Origin: an uncultured Clostridia bacterium
GTDB taxonomy: Bacteria; Bacillota; Clostridia; Oscillospirales; Ruminococcaceae
DNA: 5,977 bases
NCBI GenBank assembly: GCA_947165805.1
Contig: CAMVBT010000161.1
Coordinates: forward strand, 1-5,977
Reading direction: 5' to 3'
A model generated the notes under the pieces. The model saw nothing but the letters and a program-made list of their open reading frames with translations. It was not told the DNA's origin and did not search any database. Position numbers and translations under genes: made by a program. Shown here in pieces: positions 1 through 5,977 of the stretch (position 1 is the first letter of the stretch; each line of letters begins with the position of its first letter).

Positions 1-21
1 TCAAATTTCTTTGATTTTTTT
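1..21 (+). terminator. Possible weak plus-strand terminator at the left edge
   Basis: tcaaa (1-5) pairs with tttga (10-14) over a 4-nt loop and is followed by seven T (15-21) on the plus strand. The stem could extend beyond the window. It could end a plus-strand gene from the left, but it also lies in the leader of the minus-strand promoter at 62-90. An AT-rich coincidence is equally possible. Confidence 0.25.
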
Positions 22-61
22 CGTTTTCGACTTTTGGCGATTTCCGTGGCGGAATGGTGTT

Positions 62-90
62 ATTATATCACAGCCGACGGTGTTTGTCAA
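62..90 (-). promoter_or_regulatory. Perfect-consensus sigma-A promoter pointing off the left edge
   Basis: On the minus strand TTGACA (85-90) and TATAAT (62-67) both match consensus and are separated by exactly 17 bp. TGTGA precedes the -10 as an extended TRTGn element. The start would be near 55, leaving about 55 nt of leader in the window with no ATG start in it. The gene it drives is outside, to the left. Such strength is typical of rRNA, tRNA or abundant housekeeping transcripts, but the window does not say which. Confidence 0.88.
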
Positions 91-233
91 GGGCTTTTTC
101 CACATTCTACAATTACGTCATTTTACCGTTATATTATGCCCTGCCCATTGGTAAATATTCACTCACACTGCATTAAAGCGATTTTAATTTAAATCATTCT
201 CTGTGACCTTTATCCCGTTCAGGTAAGGACTCG
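91..233. other. AT-rich intergenic stretch with small dyads, no gene
   Basis: No ORF with a ribosome site or recognisable protein is seen here. It lies upstream of the minus-strand promoter at 62-90. It holds an inverted repeat tttacc (122-127) / ggtaaa (150-155) with a 22-nt spacer and an AT stem attaaa (172-177) / tttaat (183-188). These could be operator half-sites or chance dyads. Confidence 0.4.
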
Positions 234-242
234 GACTGCCCC
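234..242. repeat. Third arm complementary to the terminator stem
   Basis: gactgcccc at 234-242 is the exact reverse complement of 264-272 and differs by one base from the terminator arm at 277-285. The segment 264-272 can therefore pair with either neighbour. On the minus strand this third arm lies beyond the terminator U-tract, so it exists only in read-through RNA. It may be a remnant of a duplicated terminator. Confidence 0.6.
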
Positions 243-256
243 ATCTCTTCTCCCAT

Positions 257-285
257 AAAAAGCGGGGCAGTCTTCCGACCGCCCC
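257..285 (-). terminator. Intrinsic terminator after the GGDEF gene
   Basis: On the minus strand a 9-bp GC-rich stem (277-285 with 264-272, one G-U pair) is capped by a GGAA (GNRA) tetraloop. It is followed by GC and then TTTTT. It starts 22 bp after the stop codon. This is a strong, textbook-shaped terminator. Confidence 0.9.
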
Positions 286-307
286 ACATATGCTATTACC
301 GAAGATC

Positions 308-2221
308 TTAAGTCTCAAGGAAACCGAAGTTCGACTTACCGCTCTTCTTGATCTTGTACATCGCGTCGTCGGCCTGACCGATGATCTCCTCAACACGCTT
401 GGTGTTGTCCCTGATAACGGAGATACCGATAGAAACGTTGACGGAGAGGTGATCGCCGGAGTCGCTGTCGAAGCCTTCCTTCAGCGTGGTGAGTATCTGC
501 TCCGCAATGACCGCCGGATCGTTGGTATCCGCGTCCTTTACGCAGACGATGAACTCATCACCGCCGTAGCGTCCGACCATGCCCTTGTCGCCGACAGCGT
601 TCTTGACTGTCGTAGCCGTAAATCTGAGCACCTGGTCGCCGGTAGCGTGGCTGTACTGGTCATTGAAGAACTTAAAGTCGTCGATATCGACGAACAGTAT
701 AGCGAACTCGCTCTTTCTTGCCGCGATAAGCTCGATCTCGTTGTTGATAGCGGTCTCGATAGTCTCGCGGTTGAATACGTTGGTAAGGGAATCGAACGAC
801 GCGCGCGCCGTAAGGATATTCTCGCTCTTCTTCGCACGGTCGATATCAACGATAACGCCGACGATCTTGATCGTCTTGCCCTCCGCGTCAAGAATGGACG
901 ATGTACGGATAAGTACCCAGATATAGTCGCCGTAGATGTTCTTGATGCGGTATTCGTTGTGCTTGAAGTTCTCGCCCTTTTCGAGCTTCTGGAGATCGGA
1001 GGTATATCTGTCCGCGTCTTCGGGGTGCACCTTGCACTTGATGAGGAAGGAATCCGCGAAGTGCTCGGACGGAGCGCGGTAGCTGAACTTCTTGTTGAAG
1101 TTGTTCGAGAAGTTGACTTCCTTCGTCTGGAGGTTCCACTCGAAGATGATGTTGTCGGACATCTCGATGATCGTTCTGTAACGGGACTCACTGACTATGA
1201 TGTTATCAACGATATCGTTGAATACACGCGCGATGTCGCCGTACTCGTTGTGGGACATGATCTCGACGCGTGCTTCGTGGTCGCCGCGGCTGATCTTGAG
1301 CAGTGTTTCCTGTATTTTGTAGAAAGGCTTTGTAACGATGATTATGAGGACTATGACAGCAATGAGGCAGATAACTACCATTGCTACCGCAACACCCGTA
1401 ACAGCGGACGTCGCGGAATGAGAGTAGCTCTTGTACTTGTTGGCTTCCTGATAGCAAACGGACTTCCAGCCGTTGTCGGCTGCTACGGCGTAAGCGATCA
1501 TGGTGCCGTCGTCGGAAGTGAACTTCGCGGGATCGGCGGTCGCCGCGGAAACGAGATCCTTGTATATGCTGAACTGTGAAGTAGCGCTGTTGTCTTCATA
1601 GTTGCCGCCGTAGGTCTGACCTGTCGTGGCGATGTTGCCGAGCGGGTCAACGAGGAACACAAGGCCCTTGGACTGCTGCACGATCTGGGAGATGCCCTTG
1701 TTATGGAACACGAGACCCACGTTGCAGCTGTTCACCTTTGCCTTTACGGAAAGCTGATAGTTCTTGAGACCCTCTGCCGTGAAGATGACAGGCATCTTGT
1801 CGGGAGCCGCGGTATTGCAGATGCCCTCTGCCTTTGTCACTGTGCTGTTGAGGCCGCAGGCGAGGAGAACGTCGCCGTTGTCCTTATATACGACCGCACC
1901 GATCAGCGGACCGTCCTTTTCGTTTATCAGCGCGTTGAACTCCGACTCGGCGGCCTTGTATTCCGCGCTTCCGGAGCTGTATGTGCCGGACGTGAACTTG
2001 TTTATTCCGGGCAGCGACGCAACGACGTCAAACCTTGCCGCGGTATCAGCGGTATAATCCCCGACAGTGAATGCCTGCTCTCTGGCGATACCAGAGAGGT
2101 AGCCCTGGAACATAGTCTGCGCGGTGGTCTCGAGCTGCAGGCTCAGGAATACGCTGAACGCCGCGACCGTGACAACCAGCATAATTGCCGCTACAATGAT
2201 AAGTTTAACCTTGATCTTCAT
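308..2221 (-). CDS. Membrane sensor diguanylate cyclase (Cache-like, HAMP, PAS, GGDEF)
   Basis: Predicted to make cyclic di-GMP from two GTP at the inner face of the membrane in response to an outside signal. It has 637 residues: MKIKVK then TM1 (about 6-30), an extracellular sensor of about 240 residues resembling a double Cache domain, TM2 (about 273-296), HAMP (about 297-341), PAS/PAC (about 346-465) and GGDEF (about 468-633). Catalytic elements are intact: DSLTNVFNR (477-485), metal-binding D512 in VDIDDFK, guanine-contacting N520 and D529, and GGDEF at 553-557. The usual GHxxGD reads SHATGD. The product-inhibition motif RxxD, expected at 544-547, is GDKG, so no canonical I-site exists. 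An in-frame TAG 9 nt upstream excludes an earlier start, and the next Met (14) would cut TM1. The Shine-Dalgarno is weak (AGAAGAG 1 nt, GGAG 15 nt before ATG). The gene is flanked by its own promoter and terminator, so it is monocistronic. The ligand is unknown. Confidence 0.93.
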   Translation of the reverse strand: MKIKVKLIIVAAIMLVVTVAAFSVFLSLQLETTAQTMFQGYLSGIAREQAFTVGDYTADTAARFDVVASLPGINKFTSGTYSSGSAEYKAAESEFNALINEKDGPLIGAVVYKDNGDVLLACGLNSTVTKAEGICNTAAPDKMPVIFTAEGLKNYQLSVKAKVNSCNVGLVFHNKGISQIVQQSKGLVFLVDPLGNIATTGQTYGGNYEDNSATSQFSIYKDLVSAATADPAKFTSDDGTMIAYAVAADNGWKSVCYQEANKYKSYSHSATSAVTGVAVAMVVICLIAVIVLIIIVTKPFYKIQETLLKISRGDHEARVEIMSHNEYGDIARVFNDIVDNIIVSESRYRTIIEMSDNIIFEWNLQTKEVNFSNNFNKKFSYRAPSEHFADSFLIKCKVHPEDADRYTSDLQKLEKGENFKHNEYRIKNIYGDYIWVLIRTSSILDAEGKTIKIVGVIVDIDRAKKSENILTARASFDSLTNVFNRETIETAINNEIELIAARKSEFAILFVDIDDFKFFNDQYSHATGDQVLRFTATTVKNAVGDKGMVGRYGGDEFIVCVKDADTNDPAVIAEQILTTLKEGFDSDSGDHLSVNVSIGISVIRDNTKRVEEIIGQADDAMYKIKKSGKSNFGFLET

Positions 2222-2257
2222 ACTCTTCTAAACACGCTCCATTATATATAATAGTAG

Positions 2258-2277
2258 AAAAAAGCGCATACTCGCTT
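2258..2277 (-). other. Short hairpin plus T-run at the start of the GGDEF leader
   Basis: On the minus strand AAGCG (2273-2277) pairs with CGCTT (2262-2266) across a 6-nt loop and is followed by TTTT. It sits at or just after the predicted transcription start. The shape is that of a mini-terminator, but the stem is only 5 bp and lies very close to +1, so a real attenuator is doubtful. Just downstream, 2241-2252 is a perfect 12-bp AT palindrome. Confidence 0.35.
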
Positions 2278-2282
2278 ACTAT

Positions 2283-2311
2283 ATAATATCACAAAATTCC
2301 GCGCTTGTAAA
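2283..2311 (-). promoter_or_regulatory. Sigma-A promoter for the GGDEF gene
   Basis: On the minus strand the -35 TTTACA (2306-2311) and the -10 TATTAT (2283-2288) are separated by exactly 17 bp. TGTGA abuts the -10, giving the Gram-positive TRTGn extended -10. Transcription would begin near 2276, leaving a leader of about 55 nt. The leader is too short and lacks the sequence features expected of a c-di-GMP riboswitch. The start site is predicted from spacing only. Confidence 0.75.
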
Positions 2312-2381
2312 TAATATATGGAGATTTTGTAAGTTTGACTTAAACAACATCGCCTTTTTTGTTGATTTTACCCATACAAAA

Positions 2382-2415
2382 TTCCCCGATGAAGTCATCA
2401 TGCTTCATCGGGGAA
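2382..2415 (-). terminator. Intrinsic terminator after dnaJ
   Basis: A perfect 13-bp stem pairs 2403-2415 with 2382-2394 around an 8-nt loop. On the minus strand it is followed directly by TTTTGT. It lies 9 bp past the dnaJ stop, so it closes the grpE-dnaK-dnaJ unit and separates it from the downstream cyclase gene. The U-tract is short, so some read-through is possible. Confidence 0.85.
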
Positions 2416-2424
2416 GATATGTCA

Positions 2425-3609
2425 TCACATTCCGAAATTCTTTTTCACGTCGTCCGTGAATTTCTTTAGTTTATCCATGAAGCCGGTCTGCTTCTCGTAA
2501 TTCTTCTCTGTCAGCTGCTCGGAGAACGCGATGAGCGCGTCCTTTTGCTTCTTGTTCAGGTTCTTCGGGACTTCGAGCGTCACCTTGACGAGCTGGTCGC
2601 CCCTGCCCTCACGCTGGAGCCGCTGGATACCCTTGCCGCGCAGTCTGAATACCGTCTCCGGCTGAGTTCCCGCCGGCACGGTGTAAGTAACGTTGCCGTC
2701 TATCGTAGGCACCGTGATCTCGTCGCCGAGCACCGCCTGCGAATAGGTTATCGGTATCTCCGTCCATACATCGAAGCCCTTTCTCTCGAAGAGCGGGTTC
2801 TTCGTCACGCTGATGCGGACGTTCAGATCGCCGCGCTGACCGCCGTTCATGCCTACACCGCCCTGACCGGCTACGCGCAGTATCTGCCCGTCGTCGATGC
2901 CCGCCGGCACATTGACGGAAACGGTCGCGTTCTTGTTGATACGTCCGTTTCCGCGGCAGGTCTGGCACGGTGTCTCTATGATCTTGCCGCGGCCTCCGCA
3001 CTTGGTGCAGGCTTTTGTCGAGGCCATGGTGCCGAACAGTGTGCGCTGGTTGAAGCGTATCTTACCCGTTCCGCCGCAGTCCGTACAGGTCTTGGGAGCC
3101 GTACCGGGCTTTGCTCCGCTGCCGTTGCAGGTGTCGCAGACCTCCACGCGCGAGAATGTGATATCTATTTTCGTGCCCTTGCAGGCCTCCATGAACGAGA
3201 TCGTGGCGTTCACCGAGCAGTCCGCGCCTCTTCTCGCGGCGTTGGGGTTGGAGCTCTGTCTTGACGCTCCCATACCGCCGCCGAAGAACTGGTCGAAGAT
3301 ATCTCCGAGGTCTATGCCCTCGCCGTCGCTGAAGCCTCCGAATCCGCCGAAGCCTCCGAATCCGCCTCCCGCGCCCGCGCCGTATGACGGATCGACGCCC
3401 GCGTGACCGAACTGGTCGTAGCGCTGCCTCTTCTGCGGGTCGGAGAGCACATCGTTGGCTTCGTTTACCTCCTTGAACTTCTCCGCGGCCTCGGGGTGAA
3501 GGTCGGGGTGGTACATCTTCGCCATTTTGCGGTATGCTTTTTTTATCTCGTCCTCGGAAGCGCCCTTCTGTATGCCGAGCACTTCATAATAATCTCGTTT
3601 TTCCGCCAT
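2425..3609 (-). CDS. dnaJ: Chaperone protein DnaJ (type I Hsp40)
   Basis: Cytoplasmic co-chaperone that presents clients to DnaK and triggers its ATP hydrolysis. It has 394 residues, a normal length. The J domain is at about 5-68 with the invariant HPD at 34-36. The Gly/Phe-rich region is at about 77-114 (GGFGGFGGF). Four CxxCxGxG zinc-finger repeats begin at residues 158 (CDTCNGSG), 175 (CTDCGGTG), 201 (CTKCGGRG) and 215 (CQTCRGNG), so the full two-zinc set is intact and this is a true type I DnaJ, not CbpA. The C-terminal substrate-binding domains follow, from about 225 to 350. The loop after HPD is about three residues shorter than usual ([19 protein letters not shown]), and the usual Tyr of NEAY is Asn52. 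The stop is TGA, 9 bp before a terminator, so dnaJ ends the chaperone operon. Confidence 0.99.
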   Translation of the reverse strand: MAEKRDYYEVLGIQKGASEDEIKKAYRKMAKMYHPDLHPEAAEKFKEVNEANDVLSDPQKRQRYDQFGHAGVDPSYGAGAGGGFGGFGGFGGFSDGEGIDLGDIFDQFFGGGMGASRQSSNPNAARRGADCSVNATISFMEACKGTKIDITFSRVEVCDTCNGSGAKPGTAPKTCTDCGGTGKIRFNQRTLFGTMASTKACTKCGGRGKIIETPCQTCRGNGRINKNATVSVNVPAGIDDGQILRVAGQGGVGMNGGQRGDLNVRISVTKNPLFERKGFDVWTEIPITYSQAVLGDEITVPTIDGNVTYTVPAGTQPETVFRLRGKGIQRLQREGRGDQLVKVTLEVPKNLNKKQKDALIAFSEQLTEKNYEKQTGFMDKLKKFTDDVKKNFGM

Positions 3610-3615
3610 AACCTA

Positions 3616-3620
3616 CCTCC
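3616..3620 (-). promoter_or_regulatory. Ribosome binding site of dnaJ
   Basis: GGAGG (with a following T, GGAGGT) lies 6 nt before the dnaJ ATG on the minus strand, which fixes the start at 3609. No credible sigma-A promoter is seen in the 137-bp gap, so dnaJ is probably read from the upstream chaperone promoter. Confidence 0.85.
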
Positions 3621-3626
3621 GGAAAA

Positions 3627-3654
3627 AATGAATAGTGAACAGTGAACGCTGAAC
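3627..3654. repeat. Degenerate 7-bp tandem repeat (AGTGAAC type), four units
   Basis: Successive heptamers read aatgaat, agtgaac, agtgaac and gctgaac on the plus strand. They sit just upstream of the dnaJ ribosome site. The unit gtgaacg at 3642-3648 has an exact inverted partner at 3686-3692. The overlapping tgaacgg at 3650-3656 pairs with 3685-3691. The block therefore forms alternative weak stems in the dnaK-dnaJ mRNA. It resembles a small intergenic repeat element, but copy number elsewhere cannot be judged from this window. Confidence 0.6.
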
Positions 3655-3702
3655 GGCTCACAACTGCAGGGCTTTCATCATCACCCGTTCACAAACAGCA
3701 TC

Positions 3703-3733
3703 GTGCTGCCGGGAAACATCTGCCCGGCAGCAC
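3703..3733 (-). other. Perfect 11-bp hairpin in the dnaK-dnaJ gap
   Basis: Positions 3703-3713 are the exact reverse complement of 3723-3733, with a 9-nt loop. Three more base pairs (3698-3700 with 3736-3738) can stack outside a 2x2 internal loop. The structure starts 13 bp after the dnaK stop. Read on the minus strand it is followed by a mixed sequence, not a U-run, so it is not a canonical intrinsic terminator. It could act as a 3' stabiliser, a partial terminator or a processing site that lowers dnaJ relative to dnaK. That role is inference. Confidence 0.7.
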
Positions 3734-3746
3734 TGTGCTTTATACG

Positions 3747-5591
3747 TTAATTTGCGTCCTTGTAATCCGCGTCAACGATGTTGTCGTCGGGACTGCCGCC
3801 CATACCGCTCGTACCCTGACCGCTTACGTCGGGTCCTGCCGCGGCTCCGGGCTGACCGCCCGTCTGCTGGTAAACCTTCTGGGCTACCTCATAGAACGCC
3901 TTCTGGAGTTCGTCCTTCGCGTTCTTGATAGCGTTGATGTCGCTGCCCTTGAGAGCTTCCTTGAGCGCTTCGATCTTCGGGTTAACGGCGTCCTTGTCGG
4001 ACTGTGTCACCTTGTCGCCGAAATCGTTCATCGACTTCTCGACCTGATATACCATCTGGTCGGCCTCGTTGCGCGCGTCGACCTCTTCCTTCCTCTTCGC
4101 GTCCTCAGCGGCATAAGCCTCCGCGTCCTTTACGGCGCGGTCTATGTCTTCCTTGCTCATGTTGGTGGAAGCCGTGATGCTGATGTGCTGCTCCTTGCCG
4201 GTGCCGAGATCCTTGGCGGATACGTTGACGATACCGTTCGCGTCTATATCGAACGTTACCTCGATCTGCGGTACGCCTCTGGGAGCGGGAGCGATGCCGT
4301 CGAGACGGAATGTGCCTATGGACTTGTTGTCCTTCGCGAATTCACGCTCGCCCTGAAGGATATTGATATCAACGCTGTCCTGATTATCGACAGCGGTGGA
4401 GTATACCTGTGTCTTCTTGGTCGGGATAGTGGTGTTTCTCTCGATCATTCTTGTGCATACGCCGCCGAGTGTCTCGATACCGAGGGACAGAGGCGTTACA
4501 TCGAGCAGCAGGAGTCCGGTGACTTCCTTGTTGAGAACGCCGCCCTGCAGAGCCGCGCCCATAGCCACGCACTCATCGGGGTTGATGCCCTTGAAGGGCT
4601 CCTTGCCGAGGTAGTTCTTTACGGCTTCCTGAACAGCGGGTATTCTGGTGGAACCGCCGACGAGAAGTATCTTGTCGATCTCGTTCAGCTTGAGGCCGGA
4701 GTCGCTTACCGCCTGCTTCAGCGGACCCATTGTGGCTTCCACGAGGTCCGCGGTGAGCTCGTTAAACTTTGCTCTTGTGAGAGTTACGTTCAGGTGCTTC
4801 GGGCCTGTCGCGTCCGCTGTGATATAAGGGATATTGACGTTGACGGAGGTCGAGTTGGAAAGAGCTATCTTTGCCTTTTCAGCCTCGTCCTTGAGTCTCT
4901 GCATAGCGAACTTGTCATTGCGCAGGTCTATGCCGTCGGACTTTCTGAATTCGCCTACGAGGAAGTCGATGACTCTCTGGTCGAAGTCGTCGCCGCCGAG
5001 CTTGTTGTTGCCGGCTGTGGCGAGAACTTCCTGAACGCCGTCGCCTATCTCGATAACGGATACATCGAATGTACCGCCGCCGAGGTCATATACGACGATC
5101 TTCTGATCGTTCTCCTTGTCGATGCCGTATGCGAGCGCCGCCGCTGTCGGTTCGTTGATGATCCTGTGAACTTTCAGGCCCGCGATCTGGCCGGCGTCCT
5201 TTGTCGCCTGTCTCTGCGAGTCGGTGAAGTATGCCGGGACTGTGATGACCGCGTCGGTGACCTTCTCGCCGAGGTAGCTCTCCGCTTCGGTCTTGAGCTT
5301 CTGGAGTATCATCGCGGATATCTCCTGAGGAGTGTACTTCTTGCCGTCGATCTCTACCTTATAGTCGCTGCCCATGTGGCGCTTGATAGAAATGACTGTT
5401 CTTTCGGGGTTTGTGACCGCCTGGTTCTTTGCGAGCTGACCTACAAGTCTCTCGCCGTCCTTTGTGAACGCTACTACCGAGGGAGTTGTTCTGCTGCCCT
5501 CGCTGTTGGTGATGACTGTTGCCTCGCCGCCCTCTATAACGGATACGCACGAGTTTGTCGTACCAAGATCGATACCTATTATCTTGCTCAT
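3747..5591 (-). CDS. dnaK: Molecular chaperone DnaK (Hsp70)
   Basis: ATP-driven Hsp70 that binds exposed hydrophobic segments of unfolded proteins in the cytoplasm and cycles with DnaJ and GrpE. It has 614 residues, a normal length. All three Hsp70 signatures are present: IDLGTTNS (7-14), [14 protein letters not shown] (165-178) and [15 protein letters not shown] (308-322). The nucleotide-binding domain spans about 1-357, the linker about 358-366, the substrate-binding beta domain about 367-480 and the helical lid about 480-575. A Gly/Pro-rich tail ends [13 protein letters not shown]. Residues 68-91 run directly from SIKRHMG to YTPQEIS, lacking the roughly 24-residue insert of proteobacterial DnaK, which is a Gram-positive signature. 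The linker reads [12 protein letters not shown] rather than the common [12 protein letters not shown]. The start is supported by a strong SD, and the stop is TAA. It lies between grpE and dnaJ in the classical chaperone order. Confidence 0.99.
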   Translation of the reverse strand: MSKIIGIDLGTTNSCVSVIEGGEATVITNSEGSRTTPSVVAFTKDGERLVGQLAKNQAVTNPERTVISIKRHMGSDYKVEIDGKKYTPQEISAMILQKLKTEAESYLGEKVTDAVITVPAYFTDSQRQATKDAGQIAGLKVHRIINEPTAAALAYGIDKENDQKIVVYDLGGGTFDVSVIEIGDGVQEVLATAGNNKLGGDDFDQRVIDFLVGEFRKSDGIDLRNDKFAMQRLKDEAEKAKIALSNSTSVNVNIPYITADATGPKHLNVTLTRAKFNELTADLVEATMGPLKQAVSDSGLKLNEIDKILLVGGSTRIPAVQEAVKNYLGKEPFKGINPDECVAMGAALQGGVLNKEVTGLLLLDVTPLSLGIETLGGVCTRMIERNTTIPTKKTQVYSTAVDNQDSVDINILQGEREFAKDNKSIGTFRLDGIAPAPRGVPQIEVTFDIDANGIVNVSAKDLGTGKEQHISITASTNMSKEDIDRAVKDAEAYAAEDAKRKEEVDARNEADQMVYQVEKSMNDFGDKVTQSDKDAVNPKIEALKEALKGSDINAIKNAKDELQKAFYEVAQKVYQQTGGQPGAAAGPDVSGQGTSGMGGSPDDNIVDADYKDAN

Positions 5592-5599
5592 AATAATTG

Positions 5600-5605
5600 C
5601 CTCCT
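5600..5605 (-). promoter_or_regulatory. Ribosome binding site of dnaK
   Basis: A full AGGAGG on the minus strand lies 8 nt before the dnaK ATG. This near-ideal Gram-positive Shine-Dalgarno fixes the start at 5591. The rest of the 43-bp grpE-dnaK gap is AT-rich. I see no convincing promoter or CIRCE operator in it. Confidence 0.9.
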
Positions 5606-5634
5606 GTTTATTTAAAGTGATTTTTTAACAGTTT

Positions 5635-5977
5635 TTACTGCGCAACGGAAACCATTGCGAATCTTAATACCTTGCTGCCTATGCGGTAGCCGTTCTGGAA
5701 CACGCTTACTATCTTGCCGCTCTCATGGTCGTCGCTCTGCACCTGCTGGACTGCCTGATGCATCGACGGGTCGAAGTCCTCGGTCGGCACCTTTTCGACG
5801 CCGAGCTTTTCGAGGGTCTCAACAAAGGTGTCGTTTATCATCTGTACGCCCTTCTTGTAGGTCTCGTCCGCACAGTCCGCGGCAAGCGCTCTTTCGAGGC
5901 TGTCAAGCACCGGCAGGAACTCGCTCACCACTCTCGCGGTGATATCGGGCATCAGCTCGGTCTTTTCCTTCGCGGTG
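5635..5977 (-). CDS. grpE: GrpE nucleotide exchange factor (3' part, cut by right window edge)
   Basis: Cytoplasmic co-chaperone that opens the DnaK nucleotide-binding cleft and speeds ADP release. About 113 C-terminal residues are visible, out of a usual 180-200. The reading frame stays open to the window edge (it begins TAKEKTEL), so the Met at 5952 is internal and the real start lies outside. The end of the long coiled-coil helix region (KEKTEL...VLDSLERAL) is followed by the family signature FDPSMHQAV and the C-terminal beta domain ending NGYRIGSKVLRFAMVSVAQ. This is the part that contacts DnaK. The usual LRPAMV near the C-terminus reads LRFAMV here. The stop is TAA, 43 bp before dnaK, so cotranscription is very likely. 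In Firmicutes this gene normally follows hrcA. Identification is firm. Confidence 0.96.
   Translation of the reverse strand, partial: TAKEKTELMPDITARVVSEFLPVLDSLERALAADCADETYKKGVQMINDTFVETLEKLGVEKVPTEDFDPSMHQAVQQVQSDDHESGKIVSVFQNGYRIGSKVLRFAMVSVAQ

Noticed and set aside
290..1579. 429-codon plus-strand open frame opposite the GGDEF gene
   Set aside because: It lies entirely antisense to a well-supported coding sequence, starts near the terminator without a Shine-Dalgarno, and shows no recognisable domain.
2230..2244. Four-codon leader peptide (ATG GAG CGT GTT TAG) before the GGDEF start
   Set aside because: No ribosome site precedes it and four codons carry no regulatory signature. Chance is the simpler explanation.
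2222..2281. c-di-GMP (GEMM) riboswitch in front of the cyclase
   Set aside because: The leader is only about 55 nt and lacks the paired-helix layout and conserved segments of either c-di-GMP class.
2335..2363. Plus-strand TTGACT as a -35 box
   Set aside because: At 17 bp spacing the sequence is tttgtt, which is not a -10, and no plus-strand gene follows.
2545..3264. 239-codon plus-strand open frame opposite dnaJ
   Set aside because: Antisense shadow of the conserved DnaJ zinc-finger and C-terminal domains, with no independent support.
3642..5615. 657-codon open frame on the plus strand opposite dnaK
   Set aside because: Long antisense frames opposite hsp70 genes are a known by-product of their codon pattern. 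The product is composed of low-plausibility Arg/Val/Leu-rich sequence, with no domain and no ribosome site, while the minus strand encodes complete DnaK.
5592..5634. CIRCE operator or promoter between grpE and dnaK
   Set aside because: No TTAGCACTC/GAGTGCTAA half-sites and no spaced -35/-10 pair are seen. HrcA control, if present, would lie upstream of the operon off the window.
5635..5952. Met at 5952 as the grpE start
   Set aside because: The frame continues in-frame to the window edge with GrpE-like sequence (TAKEKTEL), and the product would lack the long N-terminal helix.
1..5977. CRISPR array, insertion sequence, tRNA or rRNA
   Set aside because: No regularly spaced repeats, transposase, cloverleaf or rRNA-like sequence is visible in the window.

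Overview
All four protein genes in this window are read from the minus strand (right to left). They are the 3' part of grpE (cut by the right edge), dnaK, dnaJ and a membrane-bound GGDEF protein that is a predicted diguanylate cyclase. The gene order grpE-dnaK-dnaJ, the strong AGGAGG-type ribosome sites and a DnaK lacking the roughly 24-residue insert of proteobacterial DnaK near its N-terminus all point to a Gram-positive type bacterium. Moderate GC content and general protein character suggest an uncultured gut-type Clostridia (Oscillospiraceae/Ruminococcus-like), but that placement is an inference.

Right half (2425-5977): the heat-shock chaperone cluster. GrpE releases ADP from DnaK, and DnaJ delivers clients and stimulates DnaK ATPase. 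hrcA, which usually precedes grpE in Firmicutes, would lie off the right edge, and no CIRCE operator (TTAGCACTC-N9-GAGTGCTAA) is seen in the visible intergenic DNA. grpE and dnaK are 43 bp apart. dnaK and dnaJ are separated by 137 bp holding a perfect 11-bp hairpin without a U-tract and a degenerate 7-bp tandem repeat. An intrinsic terminator lies 9 bp after the dnaJ stop.

Middle (308-2311): a separate transcription unit with its own extended -10 promoter (TTTACA-17-TATTAT). It encodes a 637-residue TM-Cache-like-TM-HAMP-PAS-GGDEF protein with an intact GGDEF catalytic motif but no RxxD inhibitory site. The gene ends at a strong GNRA-capped intrinsic terminator.

Left edge (1-307): intergenic. 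It contains the terminator, a third sequence arm able to pair with one half of that terminator, a few dyads, and a perfect-consensus minus-strand sigma-A promoter (TTGACA-17-TATAAT). That promoter must drive a gene beyond the left edge. No gene is visible here.

The window is mostly a conventional housekeeping locus. No clearly novel system is evident. The points most worth a second look are in the intergenic RNA structures and in the cyclase's lack of an I-site.
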